From Perognathus longimembris pacificus (lineage: Eukaryota; Chordata; Mammalia; Rodentia; Heteromyidae): a DNA stretch of 64,000 nucleotides. Below the pieces are notes generated by a model, which saw nothing but the letters and a program-made list of their open reading frames with translations, searched no databases and was not told the DNA's origin. Below, piece by piece: positions 46,443-58,494 of the stretch (position 1 is its first letter; each line of letters begins with the position of its first letter). The DNA lies in assembly GCF_023159225.1 (NCBI RefSeq), contig NC_063166.1, positions 50,145,649 through 50,209,648 on the forward strand. Reading direction: 5' to 3'. The position numbers and the translations under genes are program-made.

Positions 46443-47010
46443 ATAAACCCTATGGTGTCCCTCATAGGAAATAGCTAGTATATGAATAGGCTAGTCATGG
46501 TAGAAGATAAAAGTACCCCAATAGCTACACCCATATGATCACATAAGAAGATGCCAAGTGAAATGAACTCCCACTGGTATAATTATTCTCAACATGCCAT
46601 GTGAACTCGTACTACTTTTTTTTCTCTTTTTCCTTGTTGTTTGTTTGACTGGGTGGTTTGTTTAGTTTTGTTTCTCATGTACTCTCTTCCTGTGGCTATA
46701 CCCTCTCTACCACTGTATCACATCTGAGTACCCTGGATTCTGTATATATGGGTATTAGAACTGAGAAAGGGAGAGGGAATACCAAAATCGAGAGGCAAAG
46801 AACAAAAAGACAAACCATTCAAAAAGCAACACTTACAAAACCATTTGGTGTAAACCAACTGCACAACTCTTGGGGGGAGAGGGGAAGGGGAAGGGGGAAG
46901 GGGGGAAATGAGAGAGGAGGTAACAAGTAGAACAAGAAATGTACTCACTGCCTTTCATATGAATCTGTAACCCCTCTGTATCACATTTTGACAATAAAAG
47001 GAAAAAATAA
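46443..47010 (+). mobile_element. L1 3' UTR, same lineage as 40,322
   Basis: ACCCTATGGTGTCCCTCATA to CAATAAAAGGAAAAAATAA. Close to 40,800-41,600 apart from an internal deletion near 46,568. Flanking TTTTTTAC at 46,435-46,442 and 47,011-47,018 is a plausible TSD, though low in complexity. Confidence 0.9.
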
Positions 47011-47263
47011 TTTTTTACTTAGAAAGTCACTTCTAGGTTACACATTTTGAGGAAATCATTTGGGCCTCCACAGGCTTATGTCAGGAGAAATACTAAGACA
47101 CTCACAAGTGCTTAAGGCAAATCTGTTTGAGAAGCCAGGAATTGACATGAGCCAGTAGATGAAGCATCATGAAACTTGCAATAGATAAGGAGTAAGATTT
47201 CTGACTAATTCACATCAGAACTCCAGAACACAGCCTAAATTCCTTCTGAAAGCCATATTTCTT

Positions 47264-47855
47264 TTTTTTTCTTTTTTTCCCAAATTTTTATTATCAAACT
47301 GTTGTACAGAGAGGTTACAGTTTCATACATTAGGCATTGGATACATTTCTTGTACTGTTTGTTGCCTTGTCCCTTACCCCCCTCCCTCCTCCCACTTTCC
47401 CTTTCCCCCCCATGAGGTGATCAGTTCACTTACACCAAACAGTTTTGCAAGTATTGCTTTTGTAGTTGCTTGTCTTTTTTTACCCTGTGTCTCTCAATTT
47501 TGGTATTCCCTTTCAATTTCCTACTTCTAATACCAGTATACACGGTTTCCAATATACTCAGATAAGATTACAGAGATAGTGTAGGTACAACCACAGGAAG
47601 GTGATACAAGAATATCATCAATAATAGAAGCTACAGATACAGATGGGACGTTGAAAGTAGTTACAACTGTGATATAACAATCGTTTCCATAACATGGAGT
47701 TCATTTCACTTAGCATCATCTTATGTGATCATAAGGGTATAGCTATTGGGCTCTTGTGATCCTCTGCTATGACTTGCCTAAACCTGTACTAATTATTCCC
47801 AATAAGGGAGACCATAGAGTCCATGTTTCTTTGGGTCTGGCTCACTTCATTTAGT
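47264..47855 (-). mobile_element. Young-family L1 3' UTR (minus)
   Basis: T-run (A tail), ATTATCAAACTGTTGTACAG, G-rich tract in reverse (CCTCCCTCCTCCCAC), ending in the last ORF2 codons. TSD ATATTTCTT at 47,255-47,263 and 47,856-47,864. Confidence 0.92.
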
Positions 47856-47864
47856 ATATTTCTT

Positions 47865-48634
47865 AATGCTATCACTGGCAGTTTAAAATATCAGTGCTGG
47901 AGGCACACACCCATTTCAGCTACAGTATACACATATTCTGTTCTTGACCAAATCAATGTGCAAAAAAGGTATTTTAATGTGTTTTCCTGAAGTTCTACTT
48001 TTTTCTTCTTTCTGAATTGTCCCTTCATGGTCCTTGTTGTTATTGTCTTTTTTCTGTCATTGCTAAAGAAAGTTTTGCACATAAAAGCCAGTGTTCTAAA
48101 TTTTTATCTTTGGTCATTACTCTAGAGGTAATTTAGAGATACATGATGGTGTGAGAGAAGGAGTGGGGCGACTCCTCCTACAGTCTATGATTTTCTGCTG
48201 TAACTACCAGTAACAGCTGTGTGGTACATTCCTGCAGCCTCCATGGCTTCTCAGATCTACTTACTAAATAAATAAAACAAAAAGATGTAAAGTAAGAGAG
48301 CATTGCTAAGGTCTAGAAAAAGCTAAAAGGCTAATACTACAGCATTATCAGACCATATAGTTTGTGGTTGTGAGTTCATAGGCAAGATATTTTTGTAACT
48401 TACAAGTATCATGGGAATCCTAAATGTAATTTTTATTCAGGTGAGTGTATGTGATATAGATCACTAGTCATACGCATATGAAACAATAAACATAGGTGGT
48501 ATTTTATGTCATTAGCTTGAGGGCAATAATAGCCTTACAAGAAAAGTACCTGTATTATCATTACCATTTACAGACTTAGAAAACTACCAAGTGAATAAAA
48601 CTGATGTTTGGAAAGATAAATTAAGAAGTAGATC
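47865..48634. other. Unique sequence
   Basis: Nothing recognised. A weak MIR-like string lies near 48,560. Confidence 0.35.
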
Positions 48635-49640
48635 CAGAAATCACTGGCCATTAAAGTAATGCAAATCAAAACAACACTGAGATTCCATCTCACCCCAGTA
48701 AGAATGTCCATTATCAGGAAAACTAATAATAACAAATGCTGGAGGGGATATGGCCAAAAGGGAACCCTACTACATTATTGGTGGGAATGTAAACTTGTTC
48801 AACCACTCTGGAAAGCAGTGTGGAGGTTCTTCAGAAGGCTAAACTTAGAGCTCTCCTATGACCCAGCAAAAGATTACAAGCAAGACCACACTAAAGCAAC
48901 CAGCACAAATATGTTCATCGCAGCACAATTTGTCATTGCTAAAATATGGAACCAACCCAGATGCCCCTCAGTAGATGAGTGGATCAAGAAAATGTTGTAC
49001 ATATACACAATGGATTTTATGCCTCTATCAGAAAGACTGATACTGCCCCATTCGAAAGGAAATGGAAGGACTTGGGGAAAAAATCATACTAAGTGAGCCA
49101 GAAACAAAGACTCTATGGTTTACCTCATAGGGAAGAATTAGTACGTCTCTAGGATAGTCATAGCAGAAGATCACAATACCTCAATAGCTATGCTTGTATG
49201 AACACTTAAGATGGTGCAAAGCGAAATGAATTCCAAGGTATGGAAATAAGTAGGTATATCATTGTTGTAGTTATTTTCAACATGCCATGTGAAACTGTAA
49301 TTTTTTTCCTCTCATATTCCCTTCCTGTGGTTTTACCTCTGCTATTACTGTAACTGATCTTAGTACCCTGGATACTTTATTGAAACTAGGGAAGGAAAAG
49401 GGAATAACAAAATTGAGAGACAAAGGAGAAAAAGACAAACCATTGCAATAGCCACACTTACACAACCAAATGGTGTAAACAAACTTTACATCTCATGTGG
49501 GGGAGGGAAGTGGGAATGGGGGAGACAGGAGAAAAATGAGGGGGGAGGAAACAAGTTGGATAAGAAATGCTCTTGCCTTACACATGAAACTGTAACCCCT
49601 CTATACTTCACTTTGGCAATAAACAAGGGGAAAAAAAAAA
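48635..49640 (+). mobile_element. 5'-truncated L1 3' end
   Basis: Starts in ORF2 (TCACTGGCCATTAAAGTAAT). The 145-codon frame 48,659-49,096 holds the Cys-rich motif with one Cys changed to Tyr, the His changed to Tyr, and a small deletion after DPA. The 3' UTR ends in an A-run near 49,630-49,640. Confidence 0.92.
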
Positions 49641-50597
49641 CCAGAATGAGCAATAAAGATTTTGAGATCTGAAAAACAATCTCACCTGCAAATAATGAAG
49701 TATTTATTTCTAAAAACCATTCTTCCTCTTTTGAGTTTGAGTCTAAAATAAGGCAAAGAAGACTTACAATACAAATAGGACACCCCTCAATCTGAAGTCA
49801 GCAAGACAGGAAAAGTATTTGAAAGTGATCAGTATTATTAATCTTTCTTCCTCTCTGCTAAATCAGTCACTGAGCCATTCTGAATGGGTGGAAAAATAAA
49901 CCTTCATGTTTCTCAGGTGTGCTATGAATCTGATAAACTGAAAGACTTTTAGGAAATTTTATATTATGTCTGACATTGCTCCATGGGATTTTCAAGGATG
50001 TTTTCCAAGAGAAACCACTGTCTGAATATTAAAATGGCCTTTTTATACTCTATATTAGAGGAAAAAGAAACAGATTCTACATCTTAGCAGTGTATAAACC
50101 AGACTTTGCTGAATTATTAGACTAAGGTATCTCTTCCTTCCCAAATTTTCATGTTATAGTTAATCATAAACTTATCAAATAGCTTTTGCCTAAAGACTGC
50201 TAGATTTTTGGAAGGAGGGGAGGAATGGCTGAGATGTTTTCAACTTAATTGCATGTCTTCTGAAATTAAGGAATATGTTCTCTAATATATAATGACCATA
50301 CCCCCTAACTGCCAACTCATGTGTGATGTCTTTCTATTACATGTTATTTTATTAAATAGACATGGCAGATATGTTGGATATGTTAAAAATCTTCAAATAT
50401 TTTATAATATGGGACTCTTCCTGGCAAAGTAATCTTTACTGCATATTTGGCCATGGTTGCATTTTAGTGTAAATCTCTATAATTAGCAAAACACTAAGTA
50501 CTTGAGGCACTGGAAACCAGTCAGTTAATTCCAAATGTTGCAATATTAGCAGTATATAAGCAAATTAGCTGCTTACTTGCTTAATTTAAAGTCAAAA
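49641..50597. other. Unique AT-rich sequence
   Basis: No gene or repeat recognised. Confidence 0.4.
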
Positions 50598-50794
50598 GTT
50601 GGGCCAGGCCCTGACAGCTCATGCCTTTGATACTAGTTACTCAGGAGGCTGAGATCTGAGGATTGCAATCTATGAGACTCTTATCTCTAATTAACCATCA
50701 AAAAGTCAGAGGTAGAAATGTGGCTCAAGTACCAGACAGGCATGAAAAAGCTAAGGGACAGTTCCCAGGCCCTGATTTCAAAATAAAAATAAAG
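50598..50794 (+). mobile_element. B1+ID dimeric SINE
   Basis: GGGCCAGGCCCTGACAGCTC start, ACTCAGGAGGCTGAGATCTG. The middle is shortened, and the ID half ends in CCAGGCCCTGATTTC. Confidence 0.8.
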
Positions 50795-51990
50795 TTTTAT
50801 TTGATTTAATGAATTTATAGGTCTTGTGTGATGAAAGCCATGAATCACAAATAGGAAGACTCAATCACAGATTAGGAGAAAATGTTTGCAAATCTTTTTG
50901 TTGTTGTTGTTTTTGGCCAGTATTGGGCCTTGAACTCAGGGCCTGAGCACTGTCCCTGGCTTCTTTCTGCTCAAGGATAGCACTCTGCCACTTGAGCCAC
51001 AGCACCACTTCTGGTGGTTTCTATACATGTGGTGCTGGGGAATCAAACCCAGGGCTTCATGTATATGAGGCAAGCACTTGCCACTAGGCCATATTCCCAG
51101 CCCATGTTTGTAAATCTTATCTCTGACAAGGGCCTAGTGCTGAGATTATCTTGAATCCTTATAATACATCAATTAAAAGAAAAATAGCTTAATAAAATAG
51201 GTGAAGTATTTCTAGGAGCAGTTCTCCAAAGAAAATATATAAATGGCTACAAACACATTAAAGATGTTTAATATCAATATTCAGTATGGAAAATTACAAA
51301 TCAAAATGAAATATCACTTTACACCCACTGAAATGATCAGATCTGTTATTTTAAACAGAAAATAACAAGTGTTGGAAGAATATATAGGAATCAGAAATGT
51401 TCTACATTGCTGGTGGGGATGTAAAATGGTTTTAGCTTCTTCAGAAAGCAAGCCAGCACTTCCTTAAATGATTAAACATAAAGTCACCATATGACCCAGC
51501 AGGAATCTCAGTCCTAGACATAGACTTGAGTGAAGTAAAAACATATGTTCATACAAAAACTAGTACCCAAATGCTCATAGCAAGTAACAGTCAAAGAGTA
51601 GAAACAGCCAGATGTCCATCAACTGATAAATGGATAAAAAAATGTCATGTGTCCTTATGGTGGAATATTATCAAGCTATTCTGAGTATTATTCAGAATGA
51701 AGAGTACGTCTAAGTCCTAAAATTGTTATGCTAAGTGAAAGAAATCAGACACAAAAGGCTCCATTTTGTATTGGTCCATGTATATGTGCAGAATATGCAA
51801 ATAAGACAGGCAGAAAGCAGATTAGTGATTGCTAGGGTTGGGAAAAGGAGAAATTGGGAGTAAAAGTTAAGGGGTATAGGATTTCCTCGGAGCTCTAGAA
51901 ATATTCTATAATTGAATAATGGTGATGGTTGCGCAAAATTACAAGTATACATTAAACATGCACCTATAACTACTAAACACTTTGATTATG
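50795..51990 (+). mobile_element. Ancient L1 ORF2 3' part and 3' UTR, interrupted by a SINE
   Basis: Diverged L1 ORF2: GAGAAAATGTTTGCAAATCT, ACAAATCAAAATGAAATATC, CATTGCTGGTGGGGATGTAA, ATATGACCCAGCAGGAATC, ATGGTGGAATATTATCAAGC. Then 3' UTR. Many stops; comparable in age to the element at 13,196. Confidence 0.75.
50897..51103 (-). mobile_element. ID-dimer SINE (minus)
   Basis: TSD ATGTTTGCAAATCTT at 50,882-50,896, with a one-base variant at 51,104-51,118. Reverse copy with a (TTG)n tail. Moderately diverged. Confidence 0.92.
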
Positions 51991-51994
51991 ATGT

Positions 51995-52034
<40 letters not shown>
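51991..52034. repeat. (GT)n microsatellite
   Basis: About 20 GT units. Confidence 0.95.
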
Positions 52035-52035
<1 letters not shown>

Positions 52036-52900
52036 AAGAAAGTAGGGAAATAAATTTTCAGCTTCTACTTCTCAACCAATGATTGCACTAAAACAAAAGT
52101 AAAATGCTGCATTTGTGGGTAAAAATCAAAAACAGCAATATCACAACACATCAAGCAATATGCCAGTCCTGTGTGAACCCTCACTTGTAAGCTAAAGTTT
52201 AAATTTTAAATGGAAACTATCAATTTATGTACAAAAAAGAAAATTCTAGAACACACTCATGCTCTGTACTTTGTTGAACGGTAGGATAACCATAGGAAAA
52301 TGTTATCTGAGTCTGAGAGATAAAATGTCCCTGAATGCTCTCACTCCCACCATTTGCTAATGGACTATCATGCTTCCATGTGTTGGTTAGAAGCCTGGCA
52401 ATCAAAACAGCTTTCAAGAACAAAAAGAATGCCTGCCCTTTAGTACAGAGATTTTTCTTAGCTTTGAGGGAAGAGGCTTGGAAATAATTACTTATAGAGA
52501 AGATAAAGTTTCTAAAGTCAATCTTCTCCTGGAATCTTCGACTAAATAGTTTACAAATTTAATAACAATAATTATAAATTCTACAATACAGAATAATTAA
52601 GTCAGAAACCAAAGGAGGAGGAGGAGGAAAAGAAGCATAATAATCACACCATCTCTTCGTGTGATGAGAAAGTTGGGAAGAATTTAAGAACGTTTGATCA
52701 GCCTATCCCTGTGGGAGACACTTCTACCCCTTGATATCTTCCCTGAAGTCCCTTTAATGGTTGGTTAGCACTGTATACCTTTATTTATTTATCTCATTGC
52801 CTTTCTTCTCTTGGATCTCACTCCTATAACCACAGGCCAAACAGGCTCCTGGATTTAGGCCTTTGTACTCTCTCCCATTTCTGAACTATTCTCTGTACAT
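52036..52900. other. Unique sequence
   Basis: Nothing recognised beyond a short GGA repeat near 52,614-52,630. Confidence 0.4.
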
Positions 52901-52904
52901 CGTT

Positions 52905-53110
52905 TGGACCAATTCACCACCTTCTCCTGTTCTTTTTTCAAATGTCACTTTAAGAAGGCCTATCTCCTGGCAGTCATCCTCCACTCTACTCTCTTCACTC
53001 CAGCTTCTGCCCTGTTCAATGATTTTACAGAGTACATAATCCGTTTATATTATATAATTCATTTGGTATTGTTGTTTATCTTAGAGTATTCCTTCAAAGC
53101 AAACTTAAAT
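52905..53110 (+). mobile_element. L2 fragment
   Basis: TCAAATGTCACTTTAAGAAG, GCCTATCTCCTGGCAGTCAT, and later TTATATTATATAATTCATTT follow the order of the L2 3' region. Confidence 0.6.
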
Positions 53111-53575
53111 CAAAACAGTGCAAATTAGCCACCTAGGAAGTGATTTCCATGGTCAGGAGTGAGACAGAGGAGGAAACATCAGTGTCTATGGGTATGATCA
53201 ATGCCTGATGACAACCGGCATGGTGGTGGGAGAGTATCTCTCATCAGAGGACAGAATGCCTCTGGGATGTGTGACTCTCAAGAAGAGAGGCTGCTGTATA
53301 CATTGGTCTCCCAGTCCCTGGAAGTTGTTCGGGACATTGGAATCATTGCCATCCTTTCTCCTTTGCTCAGCCTCCCAGCCTCCCACCAGTAGTTCAGTCT
53401 TCAAGAAGAAATTGGGGAGAAATTCTGGAAGCCCTCTTGGAGAGCACTTCCTGGTAGAGGAGAGTCAGTACCTGCTCAACCTGTCCTCCACAGCTGCAGC
53501 TGCAGTCAAAGAAGGGTTAGAGAGAAGACCTGAGACACTTGCTTGGGATCTGAGTTACCCTGCTCTAGGGAGGTA
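53111..53575. other. Unique sequence with overlapping short frames
   Basis: Plus-strand frames of 63 and 122 codons (53,201-53,392 and 53,208-53,576) and one minus-strand frame overlap. None is recognised and none has clear exon borders. Confidence 0.35.
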
Positions 53576-53579
53576 ATGC

Positions 53580-53640
53580 AACAGCCTAGAACCATGCCTA
53601 GCACATGGTAGAAGTTCAATAGATATTTCTGAATGCTGAC
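53580..53640 (+). mobile_element. L2/MIR 3'-end fragment
   Basis: ATGCCTAGCACATGGTAGAA, then GTTCAATAGATATTTCTGAATG, the usual terminal motif of these families. Confidence 0.6.
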
Positions 53641-53671
53641 TCCAGGACTCTCATAGTGCACGTAACTACAG

Positions 53672-53845
53672 TACTACTGTAGTTTGATTGTGCCCCCCCA
53701 AAGTTTATGTGTCCCCAGACTGAATCCCCAAACTTACTTGAATAGTATTTGGAGTTTGAAGCCTTTGGGAGGTAATTAATATTCGATAAGGTCATGAATG
53801 CAGAGCCTTCAGATGGCATTAGTACTTGTGAGTGTGAGTGAGTGT

Positions 53846-53884
<39 letters not shown>

Positions 53885-54345
53885 ATACCTGGGGCTTGAA
53901 CTCAAGGCATGGGTGCTGTCCCTGAGGGTTTTTGTTTTCTCCTCAAGGCTATCACTCTACCACTTGAGCCACAGCTCCACTTCTAGCTTTTTCCTAGTTT
54001 ATTAGAGATAAGAGTCCTCTGAATTTTCTTTCCTGGGATGGTTTCAAATCGTGGTCCTCAGAGATCTCGACTTCCTGAGATTATAGGCATGAGCCACCAT
54101 CACCAGTCTTGGCATTAGTAGGTTTTAGGATGAAGAGACCAGAGATAGAGGCTTATTCTGTCTCACTATGCAATTCCCTGTGTCATCGTAATGAAATATG
54201 AGGGCTCTCTCTTCCCCACATGTTAGTGCCAGGTTCTTGGATTCCTGACCTCCAGAAATGAGAGCTTCTACTCATAGACATCTACTCTTTGCAAATTACC
54301 AGATCATAGGAATTTTGTTAGAATAGCAAAAACATAACAACAACA
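53672..54345 (+). mobile_element. MaLR-type LTR (ERVL-MaLR), interrupted by a SINE
   Basis: TGTAGTTTGATTGTGCCCCC start, TTTGGGAGGTAATTAATATT, AGGTCATGAATGCAGAGCCT, then after the SINE CTGACCTCCAGAAATGAGAG and GTTAGAATAGC. This is the order of an old mammalian apparent LTR retrotransposon. Solo LTR only; no viral gene is present. Confidence 0.65.
53825..54109 (-). mobile_element. B1+ID dimeric SINE with (GT)n tail, inside the LTR
   Basis: TSD TGGCATTAGTA at 53,814-53,824 and 54,110-54,120. On the minus strand its 3' tail is an (AC)n array (about 53,838-53,883). GGCTTGAACTCAAGGCATGG, CACTTGAGCCACAGCTCCAC and GAGCCACCATCACCAG mark the body. Confidence 0.9.
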
Positions 54346-55778
54346 AAAAACCTAGGACAAGTACTAACATTTTTGAAAATGTGGAGTCTCCAGAATCAGG
54401 TGCCCCTGAATTGGTATAAACCCAGAGCTTAAAAGGCCCCTTTCACCAAAGCAGGAATGCTGTGGAAAAGGAAACCTTCTAGGGTTGACACTGTGCCTCT
54501 GTGCTGACTATGGGATTTCAGATTTCAAACTTCTGCGTACAGGGTTGGAGGCCTATCAGCTATAGCCTGAAAAAACTGGGGTACTGTTGGCTTTTTTAAT
54601 TTAATTTATGGATCTGTTACCTTTTAAACCATACTGGTGTTAGCCTTTTAGAAGCTGTCTTTGAATCATTCTGTTTTATTTGTTGCAGACAGTAAGGTTT
54701 GCAGAAAAGCACAATAAGCTGCAAGAAAGAAATGTCACACATTGAACCACCCCTTTCTTTGATCATGGCTATTTTAATCTTCCACTCGATAATATTAACA
54801 TGTGTACTCACTATTACGCTATCTGGATTTTCTCCTCATACAGTTCTAAATTTTACTATTACTAAAACACAAGAATGTTCTTTTCAGTGTTTCCAACATT
54901 AGAAAGAAAAAAGAGTTGAGCCTCCTTACAGCTAATACATTAGGAAAAAAAAAGATTTGATTCGTTTTTTGAAGAAGCTTTGGAGTAAGGAAATGTGACC
55001 ATCTCCTTTGGCAAATGTTTTCACTGAATATAGAATTCTTCAAAGAAAGAGAACTTTCCCCCAAACTATTTAAAATCTTCATAACGGACCTCCCACAAAT
55101 GATAACTTCTTTAAAGTAGAAATTCCCCTAAAGATGTACAAATCTTCAAAAAAGAATACTCCTCAAATGATTAGAACCTTACCAAACTCCATCTGGATTT
55201 GAGTTCCAATAATAAGGGTCAGAACCTTGTCCATACCTAGTTTTAAAAAAATACTGTAAGAAAGCACAGTTTTTAGTATTTCCAGATGTAGACTGAATAT
55301 TTTTCGTTTTGAAATACAATGAGAAAACCTTTTCATGCTATTTTGAAAACGAAATATAGGCCAAAGCAGGCAGACAAAGTTATTCACAAGTGGGCAGGCT
55401 GAGAAGACTTTAGATCAGGTGAGTTTGAATTCAGGTTAGAAATCAGTTGAGCTTCCTCTGCCCACTGCCCACATTTTTCTAAGCTCTTTTTCAATAATTA
55501 GAACATTGATGTCAAAGGTTCTTGAAGTGAAGTTCAGCTAGAACAAGTAAAAGTAGCTGAAAGACAAAGGAAATGGAAAAGTTATAGCTGAATACAGACA
55601 AAAAAAAGTTAAAAATCCCCTATTTACACCCGAACACACATGCAATCCCTTAAGCACAGTGCTCTCACACCTCTTCATCTTTTGGCAAATTGTTCATCTA
55701 TTTATGTTTGAACACATTTTCCAAAGACAGTAAGGCAAAATGGCAGCTGCCTCTCAACACATACAATTTGATGTCTTC
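54346..55778. other. Unique sequence
   Basis: About 1.4 kb, AT-rich. No gene or repeat recognised. Confidence 0.4.
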
Positions 55779-55794
55779 ACTGAACAGCCTTTTA

Positions 55795-56566
55795 AAAAAA
55801 TGTTTATTATCAAACTGATGTACAGAGAGGTTACAGTTTCATAAGTTAGGCATTGGATGCATTTCTTGTACTGTTTGTTACCTTGTGCCTCATACCCCCC
55901 TCCCTCCTCCCCCCTTTCCCTTTCCCCCCATGAGGTGATCAGTTCACTTACACCAAACAGTTTTGCAAGTATTGCTTTTGTAGTTGCTTGTCTTTTTTTA
56001 CCCTGTGTCTCTCAATTTTGGTATTCCCTTTCAATTTCCTACTTCTAATACCAGTATACACGGTTTCCAATATACTCAGATAAGATTACAGAGATAGTGT
56101 AGGTACAACCACAGGAAGGTGATACAAGAATATCATCAATAATAGAAGCTACAGATACAGATGGGACGTTGAAAGTAGTTACAACTGTGATATAACAATC
56201 GTTTCCATAACATGGAGTTCATTTCACTTAGCATCATCGTATGTGTTCATAAGGGTATAGCTATTGGGCTCTTGTGATCCTCTGCTATGACTTGCCTAAA
56301 CCTGTGCTAATTATTTCCAATAAGGGAGACTATGGTCTCCATGGAGTCCAAGTTTCTTTGGGTCTGGCTCACTTCATTTAGCATGATTTTTTTCTAAGTC
56401 CTTCCATTTCCTTACAAATGGGGCAATGTCATTCTTTCTGATAGAGGCATAAAATTCCATTGTGTATATGTACCACATTTTCCTGATCCATTCGTCTACT
56501 GAGGGGCATCTGGGTTGGTTCCAGATTCTCACTATGACAAATTGTGCTGCGATGAACATTGTTATG
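55795..56566 (-). mobile_element. Young-family L1 3' end with 16-bp TSD
   Basis: 3' UTR in reverse from the A tail, continuing into the last part of ORF2 (ORF2 tail frame about 56,374-56,566). TSD ACTGAACAGCCTTTTA at 55,779-55,794 and 56,567-56,582. A small local duplication (ATGGTCTCCATGGAGTCC) lies near 56,332-56,350. Confidence 0.95.
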
Positions 56567-56582
56567 ACTGAACAGCCTTTTA

Positions 56583-57384
56583 TCATCAATGAGAAAGTGT
56601 GCGCAGGTCACACTTAGCCTGAATGCCTTCTCCCACAGATGTCCACCAGCCCCCAGTACACATTGTTATGCATCTACTTCTACTATCCTCTTCTTGCCCA
56701 AAGGATCCTCAAATAAAAGCATTGGGAAATCCATAGGAGAATAAAACACACTTGTGTGTAAATATTTGCATATGCATGCCTCCAAGAGTGACAGCTTAAT
56801 ATTTACATCACTTTCATGCTTTCATATTGGCTTAGTGTGATTTCTTGTTTCAGGTTAGGGATTTAGGATTTGGACCTTGTTTTTCTTTTGGGGTTGTTTG
56901 TATTTTTGTTGTCTGAACTACATTCTTAGGTCTACTCCCCTTCTCAAGATCATCATAGTCTGAGTCATTCTAATGGCACTGTCATGTTTACAACTTTTGC
57001 AAAGTCAATGGTCAGCCACAATGTGCTAACACCTAAAATCCAACACTCAGCTAGTGTCTTGAGCCTGAAATTTACATTAAGATGTCCCAAGGCAGAGGGA
57101 CCCTTATTGATGCAAATCCATAAAACAGGAATGAAAGTATTTTTCACAGGACAAACCATTTAAATGTCACTGGCCATTTCTCTAGTCCTCCTGGGGTCTA
57201 TTGGCTCAGACTAGACTGCCATGAATGCACATAGTAGGCTGACAGAGGCAACAAAGACTCCCCAGAGGAAGCAAACCAGAGTCCTCGAACCTGAGCAGAA
57301 TTGTCTCCAAATCCACATTCGGGAGCTTGTGGATAAAGAGAGACAATGTGCCTACACATTATTTTTCTCATTCTTCCATATAAA
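56583..57384. other. Unique sequence
   Basis: No gene or repeat recognised. Confidence 0.4.
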
Positions 57385-57515
57385 CTTAATGAGGGAGGAG
57401 GTAGCAAATAGTACAAGAAATGTATCCAATCCTTAACGTATGAAACTGTAACTTCTCTGTACATCAGTTTGACAATAAATTTTTTTAAATAATAAAATAA
57501 AATTTTAAAAAAGAT
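57385..57515 (+). mobile_element. L1 3' terminal fragment
   Basis: GGAGGAGGTAGCAAATAGTA, AAGAAATGTATCCAATCCTT, CTGTACATCAGTTTGACAAT, A/T-rich tail. Severely truncated. Confidence 0.88.
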
Positions 57516-57799
57516 AATAAGGTCAATTCACATGGTTGTGTTGGGACCAAATAAAGGAATAATAATATAACACTTGTATCATGTAGGACATAGGGTAAAT
57601 GCTTGAAACCCACTAATTCGTTGTACTCAATGTATCACAACCTTCCTTCTAGTATTTCTCTTATCACTGTGTCTCATCTATCTAGCTTTAACAAGCAACC
57701 ACTTCACCAGATTGTACCCACAACCTCAGGAGAGAACACTTTCTTCTCTTTATCATGGATGGTACTTAGGAACGAGTTGTAATTGTGTCTTTTTCTTAG
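57516..57799. other. Unique sequence upstream of a candidate exon
   Basis: Ends with TGTGTCTTTTTCTTAG, a strong acceptor-like tract. Confidence 0.35.
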
Positions 57800-57845
57800 A
57801 TTGCATCCTTCCAATTCCGAGAATACTGGAGCCGGCTTAAACACA
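57800..57845 (+). other. Candidate 46-nt exon
   Basis: Acceptor TTTTTCTTAG at about 57,790-57,799 and donor ACA|GTGAGTA at 57,846. Two frames are open: IASFQFREYWSRLKH and LHPSNSENTGAGLNT. No protein recognised and no partner exon identified. Both splice sites are strong, but the interval is short. Confidence 0.22.
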
Positions 57846-58494
57846 GTGAGTACATGGCTACTAAGCCCATAAAAATAGTTTCTATTAGCTCAGAAAAGCC
57901 AATTGCTCAATATTTAGGAATATTGTGAGCTAACTTTAAGCCACCACTGGTGCTATGATAGGAATATTTATACTACAGAAATTGGCTGTCCATTAGTGCA
58001 TGGTTTTATTGTTGTGTGGACCCCATCTCTTTACCTTCTAGTGATACTCTTTATGTCACCCATGGACCCCAGCTCCTGGATTTGGAAAGGTCTTTCTGAC
58101 ACTGTCCTCCTAAATATTTCTGAGTCTCCTGGAACATCTGAAATGAGAATTCCTCACCTAAAGGTAAAACAATTTATCTCTAGCCAAGGCCAACGTGTAC
58201 AGGAACTTCAAAAATTAGGTGGGATGTGCAGGTTGGGCAAGTAAGAGGTAGAAGAGGTAGGTTAGGTGCATTCCACAATAGAGGATTGTGAAAGTAATTT
58301 TAGAGGAGATTTTCCAATATGGCTGCCAGACAGTCCTGAGACCCGGCATTCAGTGCAAAAAGGGTTTCTTACTAACTAATGAGGTACTTTCTTCTATCAG
58401 CCATTTTCTTGGTAGGTACTCTGTTTCCTGGGTTGCCATCTCTGATCAGGGACTCCTGTTTTGAGGATGACTTAGTTTTGAAAGTCAGAACAGA
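57846..58494. other. Unique sequence
   Basis: An 82-codon frame (57,996-58,244) is unfamiliar. Confidence 0.35.

Noticed and set aside
53838..53883. Independent GT repeat
   Set aside because: It is the 3' tail of the SINE at 53,825-54,109, enclosed within that SINE's TSD.
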